64,000 nucleotides of DNA from Kolteria novifilia (GTDB lineage: Bacteria; Planctomycetota; Planctomycetia; Kolteriales; Kolteriaceae): positions 6,510,001-6,574,000 of the forward strand of contig CP036279.1 of assembly GCA_007748055.1 (NCBI GenBank), given 5' to 3'. The position numbers and the translations under genes were made by a program. Below the pieces are notes generated by a model. It did no database searches. It was not told the DNA's origin and was given only the letters and a program-made list of their open reading frames with translations. This document shows, piece by piece, positions 26,028 through 34,557 of the stretch; position 1 is the stretch's first letter; the number at the start of each line of letters is the position of its first letter.

Positions 26028-26879
26028 CTATCCCTGCACGACGGGATTGGCCAGGGTGCCGATGCCGTCGATGGTGATGAGAACCTCGTCGCCGGGACAG
26101 AGAGAAAAGTCATCGGGCGGAACGATGCCCGTTCCCGTCATCAGGAAGGCGCCATTGGGAAACGAGTTGTCGCGTCCGAGCCAGTCGACGAGCCCCTCGA
26201 GGCTACGATTGATCTGCGACGTGCTGGTTTCGCCTCGAAAGGCCTCGGCACCATCCCGCTTGATCTCGAGGACAATCGAGGTGTCCGCGATGTTCGGCAT
26301 CTGATCGACCAGCGTGATGACCGGTCCCAGAGCCGCGCACTGACTGTACATCTTCGCTTGCGGCAGGTAGAGCGGGTTCTCCCCCTCGATGTCGCGAGCG
26401 CTCATGTCGTTGCCGACGGTGTAGCCGACGATCTCGAGTTTCGGCGAGAGGACAAGCGCTAGTTCCGGCTCGGGAACGGTCCAGGCAGTGTCTTGGCGAA
26501 CACGCACCGCTTGGCCGGGCCCGACGACGCGATGGGGCGTCGCCTTGAAGAAGATCTCCGGACGTTCAGCGGAGTAGACTCTGTCGTAGAAAGAGGCGGC
26601 TTGCTCCGACTCCTCCATGCGAGCCGTTTGGCTTCGCTTGTACGTCACGCCGGCGGCCCAGACCTCCTGGTCGTCGATCGGAGCGAGCAGTTGGGTATCG
26701 CCCAGCGGCCTGGCGGTTGTCGCCGACACCGACGCTTCCTTGAGAAACGCCGTCAGGTCGGGCTTGGCGAGGATCGACGAGAGCGTTCCCGCGTCCTCGG
26801 CAAGCATCTGGACGTGATCCCCCTCGATCAACCCCACCCGCGCGGCGTTACTGGGACCGCGAAATCGACAAAGTTGCAT
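26028..26879 (-). CDS. FAH-fold enzyme, 2-dehydro-3-deoxy-D-arabinonate dehydratase-like
   Basis: This 283-residue cytoplasmic protein has the fumarylacetoacetate hydrolase (FAH) fold. The metal-binding residues are in VPEPELALVL (ExE) and the NDMSARDIEGENPLYLPQAK block. The stretch RPEIFFKATPHRVVGPGQAV, followed by WTVPEPELALVL, closely resembles what I remember of archaeal 2-dehydro-3-deoxy-D-arabinonate dehydratase (pentose oxidation pathway). That makes a sugar-acid dehydratase or hydrolase more likely than a true fumarylacetoacetase. It starts only 5 bp after the pyrophosphatase stop codon, so it is cotranscribed and probably translationally coupled. The biological link between the two is not obvious. 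The exact substrate is inference. Confidence 0.8.
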   Translation of the reverse strand: MQLCRFRGPSNAARVGLIEGDHVQMLAEDAGTLSSILAKPDLTAFLKEASVSATTARPLGDTQLLAPIDDQEVWAAGVTYKRSQTARMEESEQAASFYDRVYSAERPEIFFKATPHRVVGPGQAVRVRQDTAWTVPEPELALVLSPKLEIVGYTVGNDMSARDIEGENPLYLPQAKMYSQCAALGPVITLVDQMPNIADTSIVLEIKRDGAEAFRGETSTSQINRSLEGLVDWLGRDNSFPNGAFLMTGTGIVPPDDFSLCPGDEVLITIDGIGTLANPVVQG

Positions 26880-26884
26880 GATGA

Positions 26885-29374
26885 TCAGCCAGCGATGTTG
26901 TACATGACGATGAAGCCGGCCACGACCACCGAGACCATGCTCATCATCTTGATGAGAATGTTGATCGACGGGCCGCTGGTGTCCTTGAAGGGATCACCGA
27001 CGGTATCGCCGACGACGCCCGCCTTGTGAGCCTCGGAACCCTTACCGCCGTAGTTGCCCGCTTCGATGTACTTCTTGGCATTGTCCCAAGCGCCACCGGC
27101 GTTGGCCATCATGACCGCGGTCGCGAACCCGGTCGCGAGTGTCCCGATCAACAGGCCGATCACCCCGGCGATACCGAGCAACAACCCGGCCAGGACCGGC
27201 GAGATGAGCGCCAGCATCGAGGGGGGAATCATCTCGATCTGCGCCGAGCGGGTGCTGATCTCCACGCAGGAAGCGTACTCGGGCGTGGCGCTGCCGTCCA
27301 TGATGCCGGGAATCTCTTTGAACTGCCTTCGGACCTCGGCCACCATCTGGCCCGCCGCGCGTCCCACCGCCTTCATCGTCATCGCGCTGAAGGTGAAGAC
27401 GAGCATCGACCCGAGCAGAATCCCGACAAGGAACCTCGGGTTCATCGCGTTGACATCGAGCAAGTCCATGAAGTTACGCATGTTCGCTTCCTGGACGCGA
27501 ACATCGTCCTTGGGATCGTCGGTGATCCGCATGAAGGGCGTCGGATAGAGGGTCGCTTCTCCGGCTGGTTCGGTCTCCGCGGGAGCCCCTTCGTCCTCGA
27601 GCGCCTCGATCGGCGAGTGCGGCGCGGCCATCTTGACGAAGACCCGCCCGTCGAGCGGATAGCCCTCCTCGCCCGCCTGCTCGATCGATTCGATCGACAC
27701 CGAGCGTGCCCAGCGGACATAGCCGAAGCGGACTTCCTCGACATACGCGGCAAGGAGCGCCAGAGCCGTCAACGCCGCCGAACCGATCGCGAAGCCCTTG
27801 CCCGTCGCGGCGGTGGTGTTGCCGAGGCTGTCGAGAGCGTCGGTCCGCTCGCGAACGATCGGATCTTGATGGGTCATCTCGGCGTTACCGCCGGCGTTGT
27901 CGGCAATCGGCCCGTAAGCATCGGTCGCCAGCGTGATGCCCAGCGTGCTGAGCATGCCGACCGCGGCGACGCCAATGCCGTAGAGGCCGAGGGAAATGTA
28001 ATTTGGATCGTCGAACTCGAATCCGGTCGCGAAGCCGTAGGACAAGACCGTTCCGACACAGACCAGAAGGGTCGGCACCCAGGTGCTCTGCATGCCTTCG
28101 GCGATGCCGGCGATGATCACGGTCGCGGGGCCGTACTGGGCCTGGTCGGCGATCGAGCGCGTCGGTTGGTAGACATCACTGGTCGAATACTCGGTCCACT
28201 TGCCGATCGCCCAGCCGGCCGCCAAGCCGACAACGACCGCCATCGCGATCCCCCAGTAGGAGAATCCGAGGACCATGAAGACGAGCAGGAAAGCCGCCGC
28301 GATCACCATCAGGCTCGAGCCGTCGATACCGCGGGCGAGCGCTTTGAGAAGGGTCGCCTGGTCGGCGTTCTCCTCGGTGCGAACCCAAAAGATTCCGACG
28401 ATCGAGAGCAGCGTGCCAATGCCACCCAGGGCCATCGGAAGCAGGATCGCGTAGAGCTGCATCTCGGCCGTCCGATTGACGTCCCAGCCCATCTCCACCG
28501 ACTGCGAGGCCATCGCCGCGACGCCCAGTGCCGCCGAGGCGAGGATCGAGCCGCAGAACGACTCATAGAGGTCGGCCCCCATGCCCGCGACGTCCCCGAC
28601 GTTGTCCCCGACGTTGTCGGCGATGGTCGCTGGGTTGCGAGGATCGTCTTCGGGGATGCCCGCTTCGACCTTACCAACGAGGTCCGCCCCGACGTCCGCG
28701 GCCTTGGTAAAGATACCGCCGCCGACACGAGCGAAGAGAGCCTGCGTGCTCGCACCCATCCCGAAGCAAAGCATCGCGACGGTGATTTCCTCGAGCGAGA
28801 GCGGTTCGACGAACCACGGAACAACGAAGTAGAGGACGAAGAACCAAGCGGTGATGTCGATAAGCCCGAGGCCGACGACGGTCAGTCCCATGACAGCGCC
28901 CGAGCGAAACGCGACTTGAAGGCCTTGATTGAGCGAGTTGCGAGCGGCGGCGGTCGTCCGGCTACTCGCGGCGGTCGCGGTCTTCATGCCGAAGAACCCG
29001 GCCAAGCCGCTGAAGAAACCGCCAGTGATGAAGGCGAACGGGACCCAACCGGACTGCGCGTCGAGTCCGTAGGCCAGGATCGCCAGGAGTCCGAAGATTA
29101 CCGCGAAGACGATGCCGACCACTTTGTATTGCTGCCAGAGGTATGCCATCGCCCCTCGGGAGACGTACCCGGCGATGCGAATCATATCCTCGTCACCCGG
29201 ATCGGCGGCGACGACATCCTTGTAGAAGCGAAAGGCAAAGACGAGAGCGGTAACCGACGCGGCGAACGCGACGAGCCACCAAAAGATATGTAGGAAGCCC
29301 CAAGCCCCGGTGGCGATCTCGCCCAGGCTCTGTTCCCCCGACGCCGCGAACGTAACGAGAATCTCTGGATCCAT
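26885..29374 (-). CDS. hppA: Membrane-bound ion-translocating pyrophosphatase, K+-dependent type
   Basis: From the ATG at 29374 the protein has 829 residues; GGAGG lies 11 nt upstream. It hydrolyses pyrophosphate and pumps H+ or Na+ across the membrane. Diagnostic segments are GGGIFTKAADVGADLVGKVE, the DDPRNPATIADNVGDNVGDV catalytic loop, DAYGPIADNAGGNAEM and a C-terminal second Asp-rich loop (GVVGDTVGDPFKDTSGPSIN). GNTTAATGKG has Ala and Gly at the two positions known to separate K+-dependent (Ala/Gly) from K+-independent (Lys/Thr) enzymes, so this one should need K+. It exceeds the usual size of about 700 residues, mainly because of an insertion of roughly 90-100 residues at about 27460-27745. 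Whether it pumps H+ or Na+ I cannot tell. Confidence 0.93.
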   Translation of the reverse strand: MDPEILVTFAASGEQSLGEIATGAWGFLHIFWWLVAFAASVTALVFAFRFYKDVVAADPGDEDMIRIAGYVSRGAMAYLWQQYKVVGIVFAVIFGLLAILAYGLDAQSGWVPFAFITGGFFSGLAGFFGMKTATAASSRTTAAARNSLNQGLQVAFRSGAVMGLTVVGLGLIDITAWFFVLYFVVPWFVEPLSLEEITVAMLCFGMGASTQALFARVGGGIFTKAADVGADLVGKVEAGIPEDDPRNPATIADNVGDNVGDVAGMGADLYESFCGSILASAALGVAAMASQSVEMGWDVNRTAEMQLYAILLPMALGGIGTLLSIVGIFWVRTEENADQATLLKALARGIDGSSLMVIAAAFLLVFMVLGFSYWGIAMAVVVGLAAGWAIGKWTEYSTSDVYQPTRSIADQAQYGPATVIIAGIAEGMQSTWVPTLLVCVGTVLSYGFATGFEFDDPNYISLGLYGIGVAAVGMLSTLGITLATDAYGPIADNAGGNAEMTHQDPIVRERTDALDSLGNTTAATGKGFAIGSAALTALALLAAYVEEVRFGYVRWARSVSIESIEQAGEEGYPLDGRVFVKMAAPHSPIEALEDEGAPAETEPAGEATLYPTPFMRITDDPKDDVRVQEANMRNFMDLLDVNAMNPRFLVGILLGSMLVFTFSAMTMKAVGRAAGQMVAEVRRQFKEIPGIMDGSATPEYASCVEISTRSAQIEMIPPSMLALISPVLAGLLLGIAGVIGLLIGTLATGFATAVMMANAGGAWDNAKKYIEAGNYGGKGSEAHKAGVVGDTVGDPFKDTSGPSINILIKMMSMVSVVVAGFIVMYNIAG

Positions 29375-29690
29375 GTTGTGATACGCCTCCGTGGTGTGAC
29401 CGAAGGAACCTCCGGAACCCCTACGGCCGCGCTTCATCCGGCCATGTGATCAGTGATGAGAGAGTCGGACAAGCGGTGAGCGCGGCGCCCGGTTGTTCGG
29501 TATGGCTACGAAGTGCATCCGGAAAAACCAGCACAATAGGTCAGAGAATCGCAGGGAGTCGGCCCGATCACCCAGCGGCCATGGCAACAGGGTGACAGTG
29601 CCTCACGACGGTCGTTCGTCGATGGCCAATCCACGGTGTTTGGAGAGGACCGTCGTGGCTGGACTGTCGTTCGATATCAGGCACTCCTTC
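29375..29690. other. Upstream region of the pyrophosphatase gene
   Basis: About 315 bp with no supported ORF. The open frame of the pyrophosphatase extends to 29437 but lacks family sequence there. No promoter motif can be defended. Confidence 0.4.
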
Positions 29691-30123
29691 CCTCTCCCAC
29701 GGCGAGAGGTCGATGAGCGACGCGAGATGGGTGAGGGAACGAAGCGTTCTGAAGAAACGAGGCGGTTTGTCGGAAGAAAGCCCCCTCACCCCTAACCCCT
29801 CTCCCGACGGGAGAGGGGGAACAAGAGGCTCGCTCTCCCGACGGGAGGGGGAACAAGAGGCTCGCTCTCCCGACGGGAGAGGGGGAACAAGAGGCTCGCT
29901 CTCCCGACGGGAGAGGGGGAACAAGAGGCTCGCTCTCCCGACGGGAGGGGGAACAAGAGGCTCGCTCTCCCGACGGGAGAGGGGGAACAAGAGGCTCGCT
30001 CTCCCGACGGGAGAGGGGAACAAGAGGCTCGCTCTCCCGACGGGAGAGGGGAACAAGAGGCTCGCTCTCCCACGGGGAGAGGGGAACCCTACGTTCCAAG
30101 TGCCAGGCAATGGCCTGACCTAC
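29691..30123. repeat. Hairpin repeat array: 8 tandem units of about 33-35 bp plus flanking repeat phrases
   Basis: From about 29800 to 30085, GAACAAGAGGCTCGCT occurs eight times. Each is joined by CTCTCCCG-A-CGGGAG(AG), a near-perfect palindrome. The left flank carries CCCCTCACCCCTAACCCCTC and the right flank GGCCTGACCTAC, the same phrases as the 241-bp repeats at 2.4-3.0 kb but on the other strand. ORFs of up to 200 codons across it are repeat artefacts. The right edge overlaps the stop codon of the TPR membrane protein (30120-30122). Confidence 0.9.
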
Positions 30124-31442
30124 TCCTTCTTGGCGGCGTCCTTGGACTTGGCCTCGGCACGCTCGGCGGCGGGCTTGGGCTCGATCGGCTTGGGCTCGTC
30201 TCGCTTCAAGTCGGTCGCCGGCGCGATCGGGGTCTCCTCGGCGGGCTTAAAGAGCCCCTCGAAAGGACGCGTGGCGGGAAGCTTCTGGTCGAGCAAGCGG
30301 AGCAGCCGCAGGTAGTTTCGCTCGTACTTCTGCGAGTCCTCGATCGTCGTTAAGTCTTCCCTCATGTTGGCGTCACGCTCCATGACTTGACGCCAAAGCG
30401 GGAAGGCCTTCTCGTACTCGGCGATCGCCTTCTTGTAGTTGCCTTCCTTGCGATCCTTCTCGGCGTTGTAGAAAGCTTCGCGAGCCTCCTGCATCTCGTC
30501 GGTCGACTCGGTCGCGGTCCGCTTCTTCCAGGAGTTGTAGTTGACCACGCCGCGATAGCGGTCGACCCAATACCGCTGCGTGTCGGTCAGCTTGTTCCAC
30601 TCTTCCGGCGAGTATTCGAGTCGAAGCTTGAGATCCTCGTCCTTGTCGGGGCCCCCTTCCCGGCCGAACTCGAGCCACTCGTTGTGGCCGGCGCGCCAAG
30701 CGTTCTTGGTCTTCTCGCCGAAGGTCCCCTCTTGTTGCATCAGGTCGGCGTAGTAGGACTTCGCCAGCGCCGGGTAGGTCATGAAGGGCATGATTCCCTT
30801 CGACTTCGGCGGTTCCTGGAGTCGGCGAATGGTGTCGTTGGCTTGCCCGAACCAGTCGTAGGCGACTTGGAAGTTGTCCTTGATGCCACTTTGGGCGAGG
30901 GCAAAGTTGTCGTCGGTCTCGTTGCGGAACATGTCGCGGAGGAAGGTCTTCTCGTCGCTCATGCCGAAGCGGTTGTGGTAAAGCCAACCGACGTACCACT
31001 CCATGTCGGTCTTGTCCTTGTTGGTCTCGACCGCATTTTTCATGAAGTCGATCCCCTCGCGAATCCAGTGGTATTTGTCGGGGACCGACTCCCACTCGGC
31101 GCAGATGTTGTACGCCATGTTCCATGCCTGGAAGGTCCAGGGATTGACGAAGTTCGGCTGGAGCAGCGTGATCGACTCGAGGACCGGACGGATCTCGAAC
31201 CAGCGTTCGTGCTTCTTGAGTTCGATCGCCTCGTGCCAGAGGAAGGTGACCGCGACGCCACGCATTCCCATGAAGACGAGTTGGGCGGTGCCGCTGATCG
31301 GGTTGACCTTGCCGAGGCTCTTCTGAGCAAGCCCATTCTTGTCGGCGGACCACTGGATCCACTGGCCGACGCCGATGATGCCCGTGAAGAGAACGACGAT
31401 CGCGAGCAAGTATGCGATTTTCCGCTGACGCGAGGAATTCAT
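30120..31442 (-). CDS. Membrane-anchored TPR-like protein of an ABC operon
   Basis: From the ATG at 31442 the protein has 440 residues. An N-terminal membrane segment (about 8-28; YLLAIVVLFTGIIGVGQWI) is followed by a long helical domain outside the cytoplasm with tryptophan-rich motifs (RGVAVTFLWHEAIELKKHER, WTFQAWNMAYNICAEW, DMEWYVGWLYHNRFG). A TPR-like segment (YKKAIAEYEKAFPLWRQVME) and a Lys/Pro/Ala-rich tail close it. Its start overlaps the permease stop by 4 bp (ATGA), so translation is coupled and the protein is probably a partner of the transporter. The stop codon lies inside a dispersed repeat. I recognise no named family beyond a planctomycetal type often found beside such ABC genes. 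Confidence 0.82.
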   Translation of the reverse strand: MNSSRQRKIAYLLAIVVLFTGIIGVGQWIQWSADKNGLAQKSLGKVNPISGTAQLVFMGMRGVAVTFLWHEAIELKKHERWFEIRPVLESITLLQPNFVNPWTFQAWNMAYNICAEWESVPDKYHWIREGIDFMKNAVETNKDKTDMEWYVGWLYHNRFGMSDEKTFLRDMFRNETDDNFALAQSGIKDNFQVAYDWFGQANDTIRRLQEPPKSKGIMPFMTYPALAKSYYADLMQQEGTFGEKTKNAWRAGHNEWLEFGREGGPDKDEDLKLRLEYSPEEWNKLTDTQRYWVDRYRGVVNYNSWKKRTATESTDEMQEAREAFYNAEKDRKEGNYKKAIAEYEKAFPLWRQVMERDANMREDLTTIEDSQKYERNYLRLLRLLDQKLPATRPFEGLFKPAEETPIAPATDLKRDEPKPIEPKPAAERAEAKSKDAAKKE

Positions 31443-33067
31443 GCCGCCAGCTCCCGGTTCTTGAAGACGAAGTAGCCAAAGATCACCACCGGCACCACGT
31501 AGCCGATGACGAAGAGTGCGTTCCGCAGGAGCAGGGCCCACGGGATGTCGAAGCCCGACGCGACGAACTCGGCGGTATCGAGCAGCGTCAAGTTCGGGAT
31601 GATGTACGCGAGGGCTCTCATAAGCTCGAGCAGAAGCATGTCGACCCCCAGCGCGATCCGGTTGAAAAAGTTGGGGTCGAGGTCGGTGACCTGGTTGTTC
31701 TGCGTGAACAGTCGGATCGACGACTCCAGCGGGCCGCCGCCACGGACCTGACCGGTGACGATGCCGATCATGAAGTCGTGGAAAAAGCCGAGGATGTAGA
31801 CCATGAAGGTAAAGAGGATGGTCACGAATCCCTTGAGGAAGGTGCTCGCGGTCACCGCGACGCAGGTCAGCAAGAGGATCTTCAGCCAGATCGTGACCAA
31901 GCCCTTGAGGAAGTTCCCCTCGAAGGTCCGTTCATCGGCCAGCAAGTAGAGGTCGGCCGGCGCCATCCCGAGGAACTGGTTCCGCGTCAGGCATTGGGCG
32001 ATCACTTCGACGTTGCCGCTCGCGAAGGCCTTGGCGGGAACGTAGACGACGTTGCCGCGGTTGTTGTTGACGCGGAAGGTCCGGTCGAAGACGGTCTCGC
32101 CGGTTTTGCGATCGACGAACCGCAGCAGACACCAAACGCCGGACTCCTCCGCTCCCGGACGGGTCGGATCGCCCTTGGTGGTCTTGAAGATGTCGAAGGT
32201 CAATTCGACGGGGACTTCTTCTCGGTTCTGGAACTGGCTCGGATCGAACTGAAAGAACCAGTGGGCCGAGTCGCTGGTCGCTCCCTCGATATGACTGCGG
32301 TAGGCCCACTCTTTGCCGACGTTGGTGCCCTGGGCTTGCAGTTGGCCCTTCTTGTAGAACATCAGCGGCAGCTTCAATTCGTTGGCCGTCGTGACGTCCT
32401 CGGGGGCGGTGGCGTAGATCGGCACCCGGGCGGTCCACTGCGACTGCCGGACGGTGGCATCGGACTGCCCGCGAAGGTAGATCAGCCCCACCCCGCCCAT
32501 GATCAAGAGCACGAGCGTGAAGATTCCCATGAAGCCCAAGATGCGACCGACGAGAATCTCCAATCGGCGGACCGGCTTGGTGACGACGGTATAGATGGTG
32601 TGCTGCTGGATGTCGGTCGGCAGGCTCATCGAGACCAGGAAGACCGACAGCGGTATGAGCAACCACGAGATCGCCCCGTTGACGAACGCGACGAGAAAGC
32701 GGAGCTGGCCCTCGGGGCTGTTGGGTAGATACCATCCCGCGAAGAGGAACGGGATCAGAAAGAGGAAGAAGACATAGAGGATTCGGCGGCGGATCGCTTC
32801 GCGGAAGCTGAGCTTGGCGAGCGCGAAGATCCGGCTGCAACCAGCGGGCAGGGTCACGATCTCGATGAGTCCCTCAAAGAGGGCCTTGACCGTGAGCTGG
32901 AACGCCCGCGCCGCCGAGTGGGTCTTCAACCACGTCAGCAGCAAGGCACCCGCGAAGCCGAACACCGAGAGAATCAAGACCGTGCCGATCCACCAGAATG
33001 GAAGACTCCAGTGGGGCATCGAGTAGAGAAGACTCGGGTTGGTTGTCTCAATCACCATCGCGAACAT
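31439..33067 (-). CDS. ABC transporter permease (ABC-2 type) with large extracytoplasmic domain
   Basis: The protein has 542 residues. An N-terminal membrane segment is followed by the ABC-2 pattern: FALAKLSFREAIRRRILYVF, then two or three membrane spans (LRFLVAFVNGAISWLLIPLS, HTIYTVVTKPVRRLEILVGR, FTLVLLIMGGVGLIYL). About 190 hydrophilic, beta-rich residues follow (about 200-390, including WFFQFDPSQFQNREEVPVEL). Further spans lie at the C-terminus. TVVTKPVRR is typical of planctomycetal exporters of this class. The gene follows the ATPase gene by 51 bp and is coupled to the TPR gene by ATGA. Cargo is unknown; export or envelope assembly is likely. An alternative ATG lies 9 bp downstream. Confidence 0.84.
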   Translation of the reverse strand: MFAMVIETTNPSLLYSMPHWSLPFWWIGTVLILSVFGFAGALLLTWLKTHSAARAFQLTVKALFEGLIEIVTLPAGCSRIFALAKLSFREAIRRRILYVFFLFLIPFLFAGWYLPNSPEGQLRFLVAFVNGAISWLLIPLSVFLVSMSLPTDIQQHTIYTVVTKPVRRLEILVGRILGFMGIFTLVLLIMGGVGLIYLRGQSDATVRQSQWTARVPIYATAPEDVTTANELKLPLMFYKKGQLQAQGTNVGKEWAYRSHIEGATSDSAHWFFQFDPSQFQNREEVPVELTFDIFKTTKGDPTRPGAEESGVWCLLRFVDRKTGETVFDRTFRVNNNRGNVVYVPAKAFASGNVEVIAQCLTRNQFLGMAPADLYLLADERTFEGNFLKGLVTIWLKILLLTCVAVTASTFLKGFVTILFTFMVYILGFFHDFMIGIVTGQVRGGGPLESSIRLFTQNNQVTDLDPNFFNRIALGVDMLLLELMRALAYIIPNLTLLDTAEFVASGFDIPWALLLRNALFVIGYVVPVVIFGYFVFKNRELAA

Positions 33068-33118
33068 GGAGCGTTGGGCCCTTTTCCCGTCGGACGCTTT
33101 GAATCTCTGGTTGCTGTC

Positions 33119-34042
33119 TTAGTTGCTGGAAACGGGTGGCTCGGTCGGCTGTTCCCCTTCCCGTTCGGGCAGGTAGCGGCGACCGGGATGGGCTTCGCTT
33201 TCCCGAATGATCTTCAGGAAGAGGTCCTCGAGCGTGGTCGAGGGATGGCCCATGCTGACCAGGTTCCCGTTATGACGGGCGACCACCTGACGGATCTCTT
33301 CCTTGGCCTCGTCACTCAGGCCGCCGACCTTGATCTCGGTCATGTCCTGAATGCTCAAGAGATCGCTGACGCGGCCGAGTTCCTTCAGTTCGCCCTGGTG
33401 CAGGATCGCGATCCGGTCGCAGACGTCCTGGACGTCGGCGAGGAGGTGACTGCACAAGACGACCGTCTTGCCCTCGTCGCGGAGGCTGCGGATAAGGTCC
33501 TTCATCTCGCGGGTACCGAGGGGGTCGAGCCCGGAGGTCGGCTCGTCGAGCAGGATCAGCTCGGGGTCGTTGATCAGGGCCTGGGCGACGCCGATGCGCC
33601 GCGTCATGCCCTTGGAGTACTCCTTGAGCACCCGCTTGCGAGCCCGGTTGAGGCCGACCTGCTGGATCAGGCTGTCGATCCGCTTGCGTCGTTCCTTGCC
33701 GCTAATGTCAAAGAGCCGGCCGTAAAAGTCGAGCGTCTCCTCGGCGTTGAGGAAGCGGTAGAGATAGGACTCTTCCGGCAGGTAGCCGATCCGCTCATTC
33801 TTCGCGACATCACTGGCGGGTTTGCCCAGCACCAAGGCTTCGCCGTTGGAGGGAAAGAGGAGTCCCAGCAGCAGTTTGATGCTGGTCGTCTTTCCCGACC
33901 CGTTGGGCCCGAGGAGGCCGAAGATCTCGCCGCGCTGAACCGTCAAGTTCAGGGACTTGAGAGCGTCGACCTTCTTACGGCCCCAGAAATCGCGATAAAC
34001 CTTGGTGAGATTTCGTGTTTCGATGACGGCGTCAGTCGTCAA
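33119..34042 (-). CDS. ABC transporter ATP-binding protein
   Basis: This cytoplasmic ATPase is complete: Walker [11 protein letters not shown]-loop region IGYLPEE, signature YSKGMTRR (a variant of LSGGQ, as in ABC-2 exporters), Walker [14 protein letters not shown]-loop and switch CSHLL. I prefer a TTG start at 34042 (307 residues) because GAGGA lies 7 nt upstream and the domain begins at once with [18 protein letters not shown] at 34087 would add 15 residues without a good ribosome-binding site. It is the first gene of the operon ATPase, permease, TPR protein, and probably powers export by that permease. Confidence 0.9.
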   Translation of the reverse strand: MTTDAVIETRNLTKVYRDFWGRKKVDALKSLNLTVQRGEIFGLLGPNGSGKTTSIKLLLGLLFPSNGEALVLGKPASDVAKNERIGYLPEESYLYRFLNAEETLDFYGRLFDISGKERRKRIDSLIQQVGLNRARKRVLKEYSKGMTRRIGVAQALINDPELILLDEPTSGLDPLGTREMKDLIRSLRDEGKTVVLCSHLLADVQDVCDRIAILHQGELKELGRVSDLLSIQDMTEIKVGGLSDEAKEEIRQVVARHNGNLVSMGHPSTTLEDLFLKIIRESEAHPGRRYLPEREGEQPTEPPVSSN

Positions 34043-34557
34043 TGCTCGATCCTCGATGGGAATGCTTGACGTGTGGGGAGGGATCACCGATACCCGTCGG
34101 CATGGTGAATGGATGCGATCGAATTCCCCAGCACATCGCTCATGGTTCGCGAAACGCTACGCTTTCGCTACCCTGCTGGTACGCACTTTAACAAGTGAAC
34201 GTTCAATCGAGGGAAAAAAGTTTCACTCGATCGACGTTGGGCGACTGCCCGTCCCAGCCCCGCGAAAGGTGAACGTATCCAAGAGGTTGAGGATAACCAA
34301 CTCACGCCGGGAATCAAGCAACACTCCTCACCGTTGTTTCTCAACTTGCCCGCTTCCCCATTCCGATTGTTCGTGTCCTAGCAGTTCGTTGATTGAAGCG
34401 GGCCAACGCGAGCACGAACAATCTCGGCCAAGATCAAGGAGAATAAACGCAGGCGAATCGGTGGATTCGTCGAGTTGATCAAGTGCCGAGATTGGCCAAA
34501 AGGGCCGTTCGATACCGGCTGCGAATAGATCCATCGGGCTGCGAGCGGTCGCGGAGG
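34043..34557. other. Intergenic region, no feature identified
   Basis: About 515 bp between the ABC operon (downstream on the minus strand) and the sialidase-like gene. No repeat family member or defensible ORF. An AT-richer segment near 34185-34225 may contain the operon promoter; I cannot assign boxes. Confidence 0.45.

Noticed and set aside
27026-29293. Plus-strand frame of 755 codons opposite the pyrophosphatase
   Set aside because: The minus strand encodes a clear pyrophosphatase; the plus frame is Arg/His/Asp-rich without features.
29568-30315. ORFs of 90-200 codons across the hairpin array
   Set aside because: They consist of repeated RESEPLVPPLPSGERASC-type peptides produced by the tandem DNA repeat.
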